NCBI GenBank assembly: GCA_034667465.1 | Contig: JAXDJV010000025.1 | Location: forward strand, 336,752-400,751 | Direction: 5' to 3' | DNA from: JAOBAU01 sp034667465 | Lineage (GTDB): Bacteria > Acidobacteriota > Thermoanaerobaculia > Gp7-AA8 | DNA length: 64,000 nucleotides | In this document: piece by piece, positions 25,002 to 33,881 of the stretch | Position numbering within the stretch: the first letter of the stretch is position 1 | How the letters are laid out: each line of letters starts with the position of its first letter | Made by a program: the position numbers and the translations under genes | Notes under the pieces: model-generated | Database searches by the model: none | Seen by the model: the letters and a program-made list of their open reading frames with translations, nothing else | What the model was told of the DNA's origin: nothing

Positions 25002-25850
25002 ATGAAGAACATCGTCGTCATCGGCGCCGGCACGATGGGCAACGGCATCGCACACACCGCGGCCGCCTCCGGCTTCGACGTCACCCTCATCGACGTCGCG
25101 CAGTCATTCCTCGATCGCGGCATGTCGACGATCTCCGCGAACCTGCAGCGCGGCGTCGACAAAGGAAAGATGACCGCCGAGGAGAAGGAAGGCGTGCTCG
25201 GGCGCATCAAAGCATCGACGAATGTCGATGATGCGAAAGACGCCGACCTCGTCATCGAAGCGATCATCGAGAACGTCTCCGCGAAGACCGATCTCTTCCG
25301 CCGCCTCGACGAACTGACGAAACCGGAGTGCATCCTCTCGTCGAACACTTCCTCGATCTCGATCACGAAGATCGCCGCCGCAACGAAGCGGCCCGAGAAA
25401 GTCATCGGCATGCACTTCATGAATCCGGTGCCGGTCATGACGCTCGTCGAAGTGATTCGCGGCATCGCCACGTCGGACGAAACCTATCGCCTCGTCGAAG
25501 AGACGTCGAAGAAGATGGGGAAGACGCCGATCGAAGTGAACGACTATCCCGGCTTCATTTCCAATCGCGTGCTGATGCCGATGATCAACGAAGCGATCTT
25601 CGCGCTGTTCGAAGGCGTGGCCACGCCGGAATCGATCGACGGCGTGATGAAGCTCGGCATGAATCACCCGATGGGACCGCTGACGCTCGCCGACTTCATC
25701 GGCCTCGATGTCTGTCTCGCCATACTCCGCGTTCTCGAAGATGGTTTCGGCGATCCGAAGTACCGCCCGTGTCCGCTGCTCGTGAAGATGGTCGACGCAG
25801 GCTGGCTCGGTCGCAAAAGCGGTCGCGGCTTTTACTCATATAACAAGTGA
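25002..25850 (+). CDS. hbd: 3-hydroxyacyl-CoA (3-hydroxybutyryl-CoA) dehydrogenase
   Basis: This enzyme oxidises (S)-3-hydroxyacyl-CoA with NAD(P) in short-chain acyl metabolism. The 282-residue length is typical of the single-function form. The N-terminal Rossmann motif GAGTMGNGIA, the SSNTSSISIT segment, the catalytic H of GMHFMNPVPVM and the C-terminal NHPMGPLTLADFIGLD are all present. It ends GRGFYSYNK as usual. No thiolase or acyl-CoA dehydrogenase gene adjoins it, so the pathway is not defined by context. Confidence 0.93.
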   Translation: MKNIVVIGAGTMGNGIAHTAAASGFDVTLIDVAQSFLDRGMSTISANLQRGVDKGKMTAEEKEGVLGRIKASTNVDDAKDADLVIEAIIENVSAKTDLFRRLDELTKPECILSSNTSSISITKIAAATKRPEKVIGMHFMNPVPVMTLVEVIRGIATSDETYRLVEETSKKMGKTPIEVNDYPGFISNRVLMPMINEAIFALFEGVATPESIDGVMKLGMNHPMGPLTLADFIGLDVCLAILRVLEDGFGDPKYRPCPLLVKMVDAGWLGRKSGRGFYSYNK

Positions 25851-25883
25851 CGCGGGCAGGATGACGGAGCAGCAGTCGCGTGT

Positions 25884-25889
25884 TATAAG
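25884..25889 (+). promoter_or_regulatory. Extended -10 (TG-T-TATAAG) for the TPR gene
   Basis: TATAAG with an upstream TG at 25881-25882 forms an extended -10 element. It ends 12 bp before ATG 25902, leaving a leader of about 6 nt and no room for a Shine-Dalgarno. Confidence 0.5.
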
Positions 25890-25901
25890 CGGCAACCAAT
25901 C

Positions 25902-27758
25902 ATGCTCTGTCAGACCTGCAGCGCGTACAACGGCGACGAGCGCGAGTACTGCTATCGCTGCCAAAACAAACTCCTCGTTCTCTCGGGCGTCAACGCCTTC
26001 GAAGAGGATGACATCGAGGATTACGAAGAAGAGGGAGAGCTTTCGCTCGACGAGCATCTGCTCGAGCGCGTCTCCGCTCTTGAAGAGATCGTCAAGCGCT
26101 CCGCCGAAACACTGCGCAGCGTCGTCGACGCCGTGCAAAAGCACGAGCGCGCGATCTTCGTCAATCAGACCGGCCTCCTCTCCGTAAAAGAACTGCTCGA
26201 AAAGAAGAACGTCGTTTCTGCCGACGAGCTCGTCGAATTGTGGGAATCGAAGATGGGCGAGCAGATGCTCGCTCTCGAAAAGAAGCAGCGCTTCACCGAG
26301 CGCAAAGACCGGATCATGTCGCTGTTCCGCGGCGAGAAGCGCGATCGCTTCCTGCAGTTTCTCGCGGATGCTGAAGCAGCGATCGACGCGTTCGATCCCG
26401 ATCGCGGCATCAAGGCGCTCGAAGAAGCATTCAAGCTCGATCGCGACAACTACGAGCTCTCGTTCTTCCTCGGCGAGATGTTCTTCAACGACGGCGATCT
26501 CGATCGCGCCAAGCACTATCTCGAGCGGACGCTCGAAGTGCAGCCCGATCATTTCGACGCGGCCGTTTTCTACGGCGTGCTGCTGCACGAGCGCCAGGAT
26601 CTCAAAGGCGCCGAGCGCTGGCTGCGTCGCGCCATTCAGATCTCACAGGAATCGTTTCTCCCCTACTTCTCGCTCGGCGCGATTTACGCGCGCAAAGGAA
26701 AACTCCTTCGCGCGCAGAAGTTCCTCGAGAAAGCGATTGAGCTCGAAGCGATCCCGCAGGCGTATTACCTGCTCGGCACGATCTTCTATGACAAGGGTCA
26801 GCTCGAACGCGCCATCCGTTCGTTCCAGGCAGCGCTGAAGCTCGATCCTGAATACGAAGAGGCGATCTATCACCTCGGGCTTTGCTATCTCGATCGCAAC
26901 TGGAACCGCAAAGCGATCGACTGCTTCCAGGAAGCGCTGGAGCTCAATCCGAACAAGATCGAATATCAGCAGGCCGTCAAGATTTACGACGGCATCTCCG
27001 GACACGTTCCGCTCGAAGGTCCGGCCGCCGCGGAGTTCAGCGAAGCGGAGCTGCTCGTCACGCAGGGAAACTACAGCGAAGCGCTCGATCACTATCGCCG
27101 CGCATCGCAGGCCGATCCGGAAAACGTCAACATCCTCATGCCGTACGCGCTGCTCTGCTCGCATCTTGATCAGAACGGAGAAGCGATCGCCGCCGCGCGC
27201 CGCGTGCTGCACCAGAAGCCGACCGAAGTCGTCGCAGCCGCCGCGTACACGACGCTCGTCGAAGCACTTCGCGCCGAAGGAAACTTCAAGGAAGCCAACC
27301 GCGCGCTCGAAGAGATGCTGCGCGAGTACACGTCGAATTACGCGAAGTCGATTGCGTACTACGAGAAGGCATACAACCTCGCCGAGATGGAAGAGAACCT
27401 CGACGAAGCGCTCGAAAGCGCGCAGCTCGCGCTCCGCTATTCGCCGAAAGAACTGAAGCAGTTCCCGCTCGCAGCGCTCGGCTGGGTTTACTTCAAGCGG
27501 AAAGACTTCGGCAACGCCGTCGACTTCCTCGCGAAGTCAGCCGAGCTCGGACCGACTGCCACAAACCTCATGCACCTCGGCATGGCACTCCTCGAAAGCG
27601 GTCAAAAGGATCGCGCCCGCGCAGTGTTCCGCCGCGCAAAGAGCTTCAAGACGAAGGGCGCCGGACTGGAAGAGAAGATCCTCGAGCAGGTGCGATCGAC
27701 GACGAAGCTGATCGATCGTCTGCACGCACGCAGACGTCGCGCGCCGAAGAACTCGTAG
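25902..27758 (+). CDS. TPR protein with N-terminal zinc ribbon
   Basis: This 618-residue cytoplasmic protein opens with a short zinc ribbon (C3-x2-C6 and C17-x2-C20) and an acidic stretch. A coiled-coil-like helix (residues 45-90) follows, then at least ten TPR units from about 155 to 590, such as AKHYLERTLEVQPDHFDAAVFYG and AIRSFQAALKLDPEYEEAIYHLG. The C-terminus is Arg-rich (RLHARRRRAPKNS). TPR scaffolds join protein complexes; the partner is unknown. There is no signal peptide. It follows the dehydrogenase on the same strand but has its own promoter. Confidence 0.85.
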   Translation: MLCQTCSAYNGDEREYCYRCQNKLLVLSGVNAFEEDDIEDYEEEGELSLDEHLLERVSALEEIVKRSAETLRSVVDAVQKHERAIFVNQTGLLSVKELLEKKNVVSADELVELWESKMGEQMLALEKKQRFTERKDRIMSLFRGEKRDRFLQFLADAEAAIDAFDPDRGIKALEEAFKLDRDNYELSFFLGEMFFNDGDLDRAKHYLERTLEVQPDHFDAAVFYGVLLHERQDLKGAERWLRRAIQISQESFLPYFSLGAIYARKGKLLRAQKFLEKAIELEAIPQAYYLLGTIFYDKGQLERAIRSFQAALKLDPEYEEAIYHLGLCYLDRNWNRKAIDCFQEALELNPNKIEYQQAVKIYDGISGHVPLEGPAAAEFSEAELLVTQGNYSEALDHYRRASQADPENVNILMPYALLCSHLDQNGEAIAAARRVLHQKPTEVVAAAAYTTLVEALRAEGNFKEANRALEEMLREYTSNYAKSIAYYEKAYNLAEMEENLDEALESAQLALRYSPKELKQFPLAALGWVYFKRKDFGNAVDFLAKSAELGPTATNLMHLGMALLESGQKDRARAVFRRAKSFKTKGAGLEEKILEQVRSTTKLIDRLHARRRRAPKNS

Positions 27759-27865
27759 GGGAGCGGAGCCGGCCGCGTCGAAACCAAGCCAACAAGCACG
27801 CCCGGCCTCCGGTCTTTTCGGCCTGCCAGTAGATGTCGCGTAGCATTTCGGGTCGGTCACACTCA

Positions 27866-28408
27866 ATGCCTGAATCCGTGTTCGCAATCATTACGTACGT
27901 GCTACCTGCAGCGGCGGCTGTGGGTCTGGCGTTCGGGATAGCGCGTTATCGGCGGCGCGTCCCGCCGAACCAACCTTTGCTTTGGCAGAAGCGACGTTCA
28001 GAGGTGCGCGAAATACCGGAACAACCCGCAACCAAATGGCGACCGATGCCTCAACTCGAATGTGAAGTCGTTTTCATCGGGGCCGAAGAAGGCGGCCGGT
28101 CACAACCCATTCGGGAACTGTCCAGCCGCCAGTACCGCCCACATCTGGTCGTCGAGCCGCGCGATCGGCGTCAGGCGATTGTGGTGGGCAGCGAGTTCAA
28201 AGAGATCTATTACGGCGTCATCTTCAGTGACGGACCCGCTTATGCTGAACCCGGAACGGAATACAACGTACACATGCTCCTCCCGTTCTATCCGGAGGAA
28301 CAATACGTGCCGCTTGTTGCCGGCACATCGTTCACCATCCGAGAAGGATTCGTGAAGATCGTCGGCCACGGAAAGGTCCTGGCACGTTCGAATCCGAGCG
28401 CGGCCTGA
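27866..28408 (+). CDS. Membrane-anchored protein with EF-Tu domain III-like region
   Basis: This is a 180-residue protein with one N-terminal membrane helix (FAIITYVLPAAAAVGLAFGIA) and a basic stop-transfer region. Residues about 65-175 resemble the third domain of elongation factor Tu: an EEGGRSQPI loop, YRPHLVVE, then PGTEYNVHMLLPF and the FTIREGFVKIVGHGKVL end, which parallels F-IREGGRTVGAGVV of EF-Tu. The GTPase and domain II are absent. The start at ATG 27866 places the helix at the N-terminus; an ATG 11 codons upstream is possible. The function is unknown. Confidence 0.65.
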   Translation: MPESVFAIITYVLPAAAAVGLAFGIARYRRRVPPNQPLLWQKRRSEVREIPEQPATKWRPMPQLECEVVFIGAEEGGRSQPIRELSSRQYRPHLVVEPRDRRQAIVVGSEFKEIYYGVIFSDGPAYAEPGTEYNVHMLLPFYPEEQYVPLVAGTSFTIREGFVKIVGHGKVLARSNPSAA

Positions 28409-28427
28409 CTATCCCGCGCAGCGTGAC

Positions 28428-29162
28428 TCAGAACTTAAAAAGCAACGCCGCGAACAACGCGCTGTCTCCCTTCTTAATACTCGGTGATGGCGGTCGACTC
28501 TTGTAGTCGTACGCGTAGGTAATCTTCAACTCGATCCTTCTCATCACAGAGGTGCCGAGGCCGGCGTCGAAGTGGTAGAGAGCGTCGCCGAAATCGCTCG
28601 CCTTCCAGAGTCCCGTCAATTTCTGGGTGATTTTGCTGGTCTTTGAGAGTGCCCAGTCGAAGTCTTCGCCGGCCTTCAACGCCGCGCCGCTCGAGCGTCC
28701 GAGCGAATCATTGCTTTCCACCTGCATGCCTGCGGCGCCGTCGATCGTCAGGTTGCGCGTATCGCTTTTGATCACGCGGTATCCGGCGCCGACAACCGGC
28801 GCGACGAGATAGTTCACATCCTTGAACGGGTCACGAAGGTACGAGACCTCCGCGAACGCAAAGGTCCGATCCGAGAGCGTGTACTCGCCGCGCACTGCTG
28901 CCGTGGCCCGATCGACCTGCGTGTCGCCGTTTGCCGAACCGCGCAAAACCAGTGCGTCCGCTTTGAAGACGAAGCGAGTCTTCGGGTCGTACTTTGTTGA
29001 GAGGGAGAAGTTGTAATTTTGCGTGTCCGTGTTGCCGCTCGTAAGCGCGAGACCGGCGCCGATGCTGCCGGTCCACGGCTTCGCGGCGGTCGCCGCGTCC
29101 TGCGCCATGACGCGCGCAGCAATTGCGAACACGAATACAAGGGTCAGAACCCGTCTGCTCAT
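28428..29162 (-). CDS. DUF481 outer-membrane beta-barrel protein (YdiY-like)
   Basis: This 244-residue exported protein has a signal peptide (start MSRRVLTLV, cut after RVMA). The mature part has alternating strands typical of DUF481: GSIGAGLALTSGNTDTQNYNFSLSTKY, YLVAPVVGAGYRVI and the C-terminal LFAALLFKF, which ends in Phe as outer-membrane barrels do. Family members such as E. coli YdiY are salt- or acid-induced barrels of unknown substrate. A longer frame adds 10 residues before the signal peptide and is less likely. It follows the DUF4097 gene. Confidence 0.88.
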   Translation of the reverse strand: MSRRVLTLVFVFAIAARVMAQDAATAAKPWTGSIGAGLALTSGNTDTQNYNFSLSTKYDPKTRFVFKADALVLRGSANGDTQVDRATAAVRGEYTLSDRTFAFAEVSYLRDPFKDVNYLVAPVVGAGYRVIKSDTRNLTIDGAAGMQVESNDSLGRSSGAALKAGEDFDWALSKTSKITQKLTGLWKASDFGDALYHFDAGLGTSVMRRIELKITYAYDYKSRPPSPSIKKGDSALFAALLFKF

Positions 29163-29223
29163 GCGTGCTACCTCGGCGCAGCGGGTAAGCAAACGCCGAG
29201 CCCGGCACGCGGACGACGCCCCG

Positions 29224-30774
29224 CTACGGATTCACGACCGTGATCGGGTTCGCGGTCTGCGACGTGATGTGGATGTTCCCTTCCGTCGCGTAGAGCTGAA
29301 TCTTCTGACCGCCGCCGTTGATCTTGCCGGTCGCGCGGATGCGCGTCTTTCCGTTGATCTGATCGCGATGCATGGTCAGTCCGGGAAAATCCGAGTGAAT
29401 CGCGTTCGCGTCGGGATTGCTCGTGATGATCGTCGCTTCGATGTCCGCGCCGAAGTGCGGATTCACATTCACGGCGACATTTCCCTGCAGCGACTTCGCT
29501 TCGAACTTCTCCGTCTTCGCGTTCGGATCGGCGGTGATCGTGATGTCGCCCGACGTCGTCTCGGCATCGATCGGTCCCGACGCCTGGCGCACGATGATGT
29601 CGCCGCCGCCGGAACGGAGCGTCGTCGGACCGCCGGCGTAAAGCAGACGAATCGTGCCGCCGCCGGTAGAGATGTTGCCGCCATCGAGCGCGCCGCGCAC
29701 GATGATGTCGCCGGCGTCGGTGTGCGCGGTGACCGCGCGATAGATATCGCCGAGGCTGAGCGGACCGCCGAGTGAAAGAACGTTCGCTTCGCCGAGGACG
29801 CTGTCGAGCTTCACGGCGCCAGCGCCGGTTTCGACGCGCGCGAATCCTTCGATGCGGCCGACCTCGATGCTGCCGATCGGTACCGACATCACCAGATTGC
29901 CGTCGAACTTCGCCGCCTGGAACTTCGTCTCCCACGTGTTTCCGGCGCTCGGAATCGGCAGACTGACGCGCGGTGTCTGTTGCACCGACCGCGCTTCTTC
30001 AACGCGCGTTCCCTTGCGCAGCAACACCACTCGTCCCATCAGCGACGCGGTCGTGAGCGTCGGCCCGCCGGTCGAGTTCACGCTGCCGCGGAACGTCGAG
30101 CCGCTGAAGCCGCCGCGCACCGGCATCGTCGTCAGGAACTCGCCCTGAATCGTGTCGGCCACCCAGGTAAAGTTCGAGTCGCCCGGCACGCGTACTTCGA
30201 TGTTGCCGTTGACGGTCGACAACTGCGCATTCGCGGTCGGCTTCGCGCCGTACTCGTAGACAACGCTGCCGTTCACTGTATCAACGATCGACGAGCCGAC
30301 CACGTTGTCGAACACGATCAGACCGTTGAAGTTTTTCACCGTCACGTTGCCGGTGATGTTCTGCACGCGGATCCGTTCCGCGGAGCTCGAGGAGATCTTC
30401 ACGTGCACGCTGCGCGGAACGCGCACCGTATATGCGACGGAGCTTCTCCACTTGCCGGCGCGCACGACCGGCACGACCGTCCTGATGATGCGAACCTGCT
30501 GATTCCCTTCCATCATCACGTGCGTCTGCTCGATGCCGAGCGCGAGCGACTGCGGATCGTCGGCGATGACGGTCTTCACGCATCCGACGCGCAGGCCGGG
30601 CGTGTCGGTGCCGATGATCTCGATCGTTCCGGTCGGATTTTCGATCCAGAACGAGCCGCCGACGTCGAGCGTGAACTCGCGCGAAAAGCGATCGACCTTC
30701 GTCACCGGATCGGCGAAACCGGCGACTGCAATCAGGGCGATGACCGCCGCGAGAATGGGACTCTTGTTAATCAT
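29224..30774 (-). CDS. Secreted DUF4097-type beta-helix protein
   Basis: This is a 516-residue protein with a signal peptide (residues 1-21). The rest is a long series of short strands of the form NVTVKNFNGLIVFDNV, GDIIVRGALDGGNI and SGDITITADPN, typical of DUF4097/adhesin-like right-handed beta-helix repeats with G-x-I/V-x-V periodicity. An N-terminal lead-in (FSREFTLDVGGSFWIENPTGTIEIIG) is the usual DUF4097 start. It directly follows the HEAT/anti-sigma gene, its start ATG abutting that gene's stop, so it belongs to the sigma operon. Likely a periplasmic or surface protein. Confidence 0.82.
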   Translation of the reverse strand: MINKSPILAAVIALIAVAGFADPVTKVDRFSREFTLDVGGSFWIENPTGTIEIIGTDTPGLRVGCVKTVIADDPQSLALGIEQTHVMMEGNQQVRIIRTVVPVVRAGKWRSSVAYTVRVPRSVHVKISSSSAERIRVQNITGNVTVKNFNGLIVFDNVVGSSIVDTVNGSVVYEYGAKPTANAQLSTVNGNIEVRVPGDSNFTWVADTIQGEFLTTMPVRGGFSGSTFRGSVNSTGGPTLTTASLMGRVVLLRKGTRVEEARSVQQTPRVSLPIPSAGNTWETKFQAAKFDGNLVMSVPIGSIEVGRIEGFARVETGAGAVKLDSVLGEANVLSLGGPLSLGDIYRAVTAHTDAGDIIVRGALDGGNISTGGGTIRLLYAGGPTTLRSGGGDIIVRQASGPIDAETTSGDITITADPNAKTEKFEAKSLQGNVAVNVNPHFGADIEATIITSNPDANAIHSDFPGLTMHRDQINGKTRIRATGKINGGGQKIQLYATEGNIHITSQTANPITVVNP

Positions 30775-31802
30775 TACGGGTGAACGTTGCTCAGCGCCTC
30801 CGCGGCTTTCACGCGAACGTAGGTGTTCTCATCGTCCTGCGCCGCTTTCTGGCGCAGCGTGTCGAGCGTCATCGCATCGAGCTGCGTTCCGGAGCGGGCG
30901 AGATTCGCCAGCGCTTCGACAGCCTTCAGGCGAACGGCCGGATTCGGATCGCTGCGAAGCGCTTCAATCAGCGCCTGCGTCGTCGTTTCATTTGCGCCGT
31001 TCGGCTGCAGCGTCTTCAGCGTGTCGACGGCGTTGATGCGAACGCCCTGATGTTCATCGGTGCGCAGCACGCTCGCCAGCGCGGTAGCGATTTCCGGATC
31101 GGTCGTTTGCGGGTTCGAGTAAACGCGGCGGATCCAGTCGATCGCACGCGAGCGCGACGGCGACATGGTGTCTTCATTGCGGACGACGTACGCGAGCAGC
31201 CGGACGACACTCTTATCATTGGGCTTGCCGGTGACGGTGACGTGCGAGGTGATGTCGAACGAGAGGTTCACGTCGCCGTTCGTCGCGTTGTCGGAGAACT
31301 GTACGTTCTGAATGTCGGGACGTCCCTGAATGTCGGGATTGACGAGGCTGGCCGGCAGCACGCGCGACTCGGCGATCGAGTACGGCATCGAGACGTTCTG
31401 GATCGGACGCGGCTCGGAGACGATCGCCTGCGTCGGCGCGAGCTGCACGGTCGTCGAGCGATGACCTGCGAACCAGGAGCCGCCGGCGATGACGGTCACG
31501 GCCGCTGCCTGCGCGAGCCACTTGAACGCCGGCCGGCGCTGGAACGGAATCACGTTCGTCGCCGGCGCGGCGACGACCTGCTGCGGCATGATCGTGGCGA
31601 GGAACTTCTCCTTCACGCGCGCCGGGACTTCGACGATCGGAAGATCTCCGAGCATCGCCCACGTCGCGCGGAACGCAGCCCACTCCGCATTGCAGAGCGC
31701 GCACTGCTCAATGTGCTGGAGCGTCCGCTCGCGCGTGGCCGGGTCAAGCGACTCGGTCAGCAACAGCGGCCAACTCTCCTTCACGACATCACATTCGACC
31801 AT
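30774..31802 (-). CDS. Anti-sigma factor fused to HEAT repeats
   Basis: This 342-residue protein has an N-terminal zinc-finger anti-sigma domain (C4...; TLQHIEQCALCNAEWAAF gives H-x3-C-x2-C). A membrane helix lies near residue 95-110 (WLAQAAAVTVIAGGSWFAG). The periplasmic part ends in HEAT-like repeats at about 250-342 (ATALASVLRTDEHQGVRINAVDTL, then NPAVRLKAVEALANLA and TYVRVKAAEALSNV). It overlaps the sigma gene by 22 bp. HEAT repeats at the periplasmic side may sense a partner protein. Confidence 0.8.
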   Translation of the reverse strand: MVECDVVKESWPLLLTESLDPATRERTLQHIEQCALCNAEWAAFRATWAMLGDLPIVEVPARVKEKFLATIMPQQVVAAPATNVIPFQRRPAFKWLAQAAAVTVIAGGSWFAGHRSTTVQLAPTQAIVSEPRPIQNVSMPYSIAESRVLPASLVNPDIQGRPDIQNVQFSDNATNGDVNLSFDITSHVTVTGKPNDKSVVRLLAYVVRNEDTMSPSRSRAIDWIRRVYSNPQTTDPEIATALASVLRTDEHQGVRINAVDTLKTLQPNGANETTTQALIEALRSDPNPAVRLKAVEALANLARSGTQLDAMTLDTLRQKAAQDDENTYVRVKAAEALSNVHP

Positions 31803-32359
31803 TGGGATCCTCCGCGCCCTTCGCCGGTGAGCGCTTTCTTCAACGTCTCCATCGCCCTGAAGACTCGCGTCTTCACCGCTCCCTCGGAGCAGCCGGCGAT
31901 CTGTGCAATTTCGGCATACGACAACCCCTGATACCGCGACAGCAGAATCGCTTCACGCTGCTCCGGCGTCAGGGTCGCGAGCGCCTTGCGAACCAGCGCT
32001 TCGTTTTCACGTTGTTCGAGATCGCGATCGGCGCCCTGTTCCGGCGAAGGCAGCGTGATCAGTACGTCATCCGCTTCCTTCGCTTTGTTGTCCGCCTTCC
32101 GCAGATAGTCACGACACCAGTTCGCCGTGATCGAGAAAAGCCAGGTCGACAATTTCGCGTCGCCGTGAAACTGGCTCGCATGCTTCATCATCTTTACAAA
32201 GACTTCCTGTACCGCATCCTCGGCCGCCTCGCTGTTCCTCAGAAACCGGAATGCGAAGTTGTAAATACGGCCGCTATACCGTTCGTAGATCTCGGAGGCC
32301 GGGGAGTAGTCGCCCGCCTGAACGATGCGCATCAACTCCTGATCGCTCAGGTGCTTCAT
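31781..32359 (-). CDS. ECF-type RNA polymerase sigma factor
   Basis: This is a 192-residue sigma-70 group 4 protein. Region 2 (NSEAAEDAVQEVFVKMMKHA, then LSTWLFSITANWCRDYLRK) and region 4 (LTPEQREAILLSRYQGLSYAEIAQIAGCSEGAVKTRVFRAMETLKK) are clear. It heads an operon with a HEAT-fused anti-sigma factor, DUF4097 and possibly DUF481 genes. This suggests that the regulon includes cell-envelope proteins. It is preceded by the O-antigen ligase-like gene with a 42 bp gap. Confidence 0.92.
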   Translation of the reverse strand: MKHLSDQELMRIVQAGDYSPASEIYERYSGRIYNFAFRFLRNSEAAEDAVQEVFVKMMKHASQFHGDAKLSTWLFSITANWCRDYLRKADNKAKEADDVLITLPSPEQGADRDLEQRENEALVRKALATLTPEQREAILLSRYQGLSYAEIAQIAGCSEGAVKTRVFRAMETLKKALTGEGRGGSQWSNVMS

Positions 32360-32401
32360 TTCCCGGTCTCTCTCTGCTGTGACGGTGACATGGTTGAAAG
32401 G

Positions 32402-33604
32402 TTACGGAACAGCCGCGCCGGTCTCCGCATTCGCCTGGACCGCCGGGCTCGCTTCGAGAGAGACGACGACCAGCGCAAAGAGGTCGAGCATCAGGAAGAA
32501 GACTTCCGTGTCGCCGAAGTTGAACTCGAACATCCCGGCAACGGTCAGCGCCACGGTCACGGCGATGCCGATCTCAGCAAAGCGGCTGTTCGGCCCGCGC
32601 CAGCCGCGAATACATTCGCGCAGAAACAGCCCCAGCAGCAGGAGATAGGCGGCAAGGCCGAGCACGCCACGTTCCGCCCAGAGCTGAATGACGTTGTTGT
32701 GCAGATGGGGGATACGGAAACGCGGCGCATCGTGCTTCCGATACAGCGGGTAGACTTCCTTGACATTCGCAGGGCCGACGCCGAGGACCGGATAGTCCTT
32801 GATCATCTCGATGCCGCCTTCCCACATGCGAATGCGGTCGAAGTTCGACGACTGCTTCGTATCGAACGTCGAGATGAGCCGGCTGAAGAGCGGCAGCGGC
32901 ATGAAGTCGATGAACAGCACGAGCAGCGGCGCCGCGAAAACGATCCAGCGCGGACGCTTCGCCAGCAGCAGCACGAGCACGGCGGCCAGCCAGCCCATCC
33001 ATGCGCTGCGCGTCAGCGTCAGCCAGAGCGCGGCGGTCGTCAGCAGCGTCCCGGCCGCGAGAATCCAGCGAAGCGGCTCGTGCAGCCAGAGCACGAGAAA
33101 GATCAGCGCGATCGGCAGCAGCAGACCGCTGAACGTCATCACATGCGACGCCGGTCCGGTGATGCGATGCTCGAGATCGCGCGCCGTCGAAACGTACTGA
33201 TAGAGACCGTAGGCAGAAATGTACGAACCGAAAAAAAGGATTGCGGCGAGCGCGAGCTGACGGACGCGCGGCACCTGTCGATAGAGCGCGATCGCGATCG
33301 GGAAGAGCGCCATCTTTCCCCACAGCGAGCTCTCTCCGAAAAAATGCTTCGACTCGCCGGCGGCGAACGACGAGACCGTCGAAACGATGCCGTAGACGAT
33401 CAGCGGAAAGAGGAGGATGTGAAACGACGGCCGCAACTCCCGACGCCCCATCGCCACGATGCCGAAGACCAGCGTCCAGAGCACGCCCTGTTCGGACGGA
33501 ATGACCTGGCCGGCGAAGACCATGTGGCCGACGTAGAAAAACGTCGTCAGCGCGACGTAGAACGGCGTGTTTTCAGGGAGTGTGAGACGGCGCGCAAGCC
33601 ACAC
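32402..33604 (-). CDS. O-antigen ligase/polymerase-like membrane protein (Wzy_C family)
   Basis: This 400-residue integral membrane protein has about 11 hydrophobic helices. The conserved RxxxW-type region (DRIRMWEGGIEMIKDYPVLGVGPANV) and the signature HLHNNVIQLWAERGVLGLAAYLLLL match the O-antigen ligase/Wzy_C family, which joins or polymerises surface glycan on the periplasmic face. It starts 9 bp after the UPF0434 gene and precedes the sigma operon. A glycosyltransferase diverges nearby, which supports a surface-polysaccharide role. Confidence 0.85.
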   Translation of the reverse strand: MWLARRLTLPENTPFYVALTTFFYVGHMVFAGQVIPSEQGVLWTLVFGIVAMGRRELRPSFHILLFPLIVYGIVSTVSSFAAGESKHFFGESSLWGKMALFPIAIALYRQVPRVRQLALAAILFFGSYISAYGLYQYVSTARDLEHRITGPASHVMTFSGLLLPIALIFLVLWLHEPLRWILAAGTLLTTAALWLTLTRSAWMGWLAAVLVLLLAKRPRWIVFAAPLLVLFIDFMPLPLFSRLISTFDTKQSSNFDRIRMWEGGIEMIKDYPVLGVGPANVKEVYPLYRKHDAPRFRIPHLHNNVIQLWAERGVLGLAAYLLLLGLFLRECIRGWRGPNSRFAEIGIAVTVALTVAGMFEFNFGDTEVFFLMLDLFALVVVSLEASPAVQANAETGAAVP

Positions 33605-33613
33605 GGTCGCGGC

Positions 33614-33853
33614 TCACGCTTCCTCGAACGCTTCTTCGACGAGCATGACCGGAATGTCGCTGACGACCGGATAGATCCGCCGGCACTTGACGCACTGGAG
33701 ACCCTGCTCGACGACCGGCTCTTCGCCGCGAAACTTCTCGCGGTATTTGTCGCGGATGGATGCGGCGCGCGAAGCCGAAAGCGCGACCGGCTGCACCTCT
33801 TCTTTGCAGAGAGGGCAGGCAAGGATTTCGAGCAATTCGCTGTCGACCGCCAT
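33614..33853 (-). CDS. UPF0434/Trm112-like zinc-ribbon protein
   Basis: This 79-residue protein starts at MAVDSELLEILACPLCKEEV. It has two C-x2-C pairs (ILACPLC and LQCVKC) around a long insert, and the YPVVSDIPVMLVEEA ending that marks the Trm112/UPF0434 family. Members act as small activator subunits of methyltransferases or as stand-alone proteins next to lipid A genes. Its divergent promoter overlaps that of the glycosyltransferase. Confidence 0.85.
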   Translation of the reverse strand: MAVDSELLEILACPLCKEEVQPVALSASRAASIRDKYREKFRGEEPVVEQGLQCVKCRRIYPVVSDIPVMLVEEAFEEA

Positions 33854-33864
33854 TGGCGCGGGCA

Positions 33865-33874
33865 AGTGTAGCAT
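33865..33874. promoter_or_regulatory. Overlapping divergent -10 boxes
   Basis: On the plus strand TAGCAT (33869-33874) lies 7 bp before the glycosyltransferase ATG. On the minus strand TACACT (33870-33865) lies 11 bp before the UPF0434 start. The two hexamers overlap by two bases, so polymerase binding in one direction should exclude the other. Confidence 0.4.
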
Positions 33875-33881
33875 CACAACA

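Noticed and set aside
31802..33871. Long plus-strand ORF of 689 codons opposite the sigma and O-antigen ligase-like genes
   Set aside because: Its translation is a low-complexity Arg/His/Gln/Glu-rich string with no domain, while the minus strand holds clear ECF and Wzy_C motifs. It is an antisense shadow of high-GC genes.
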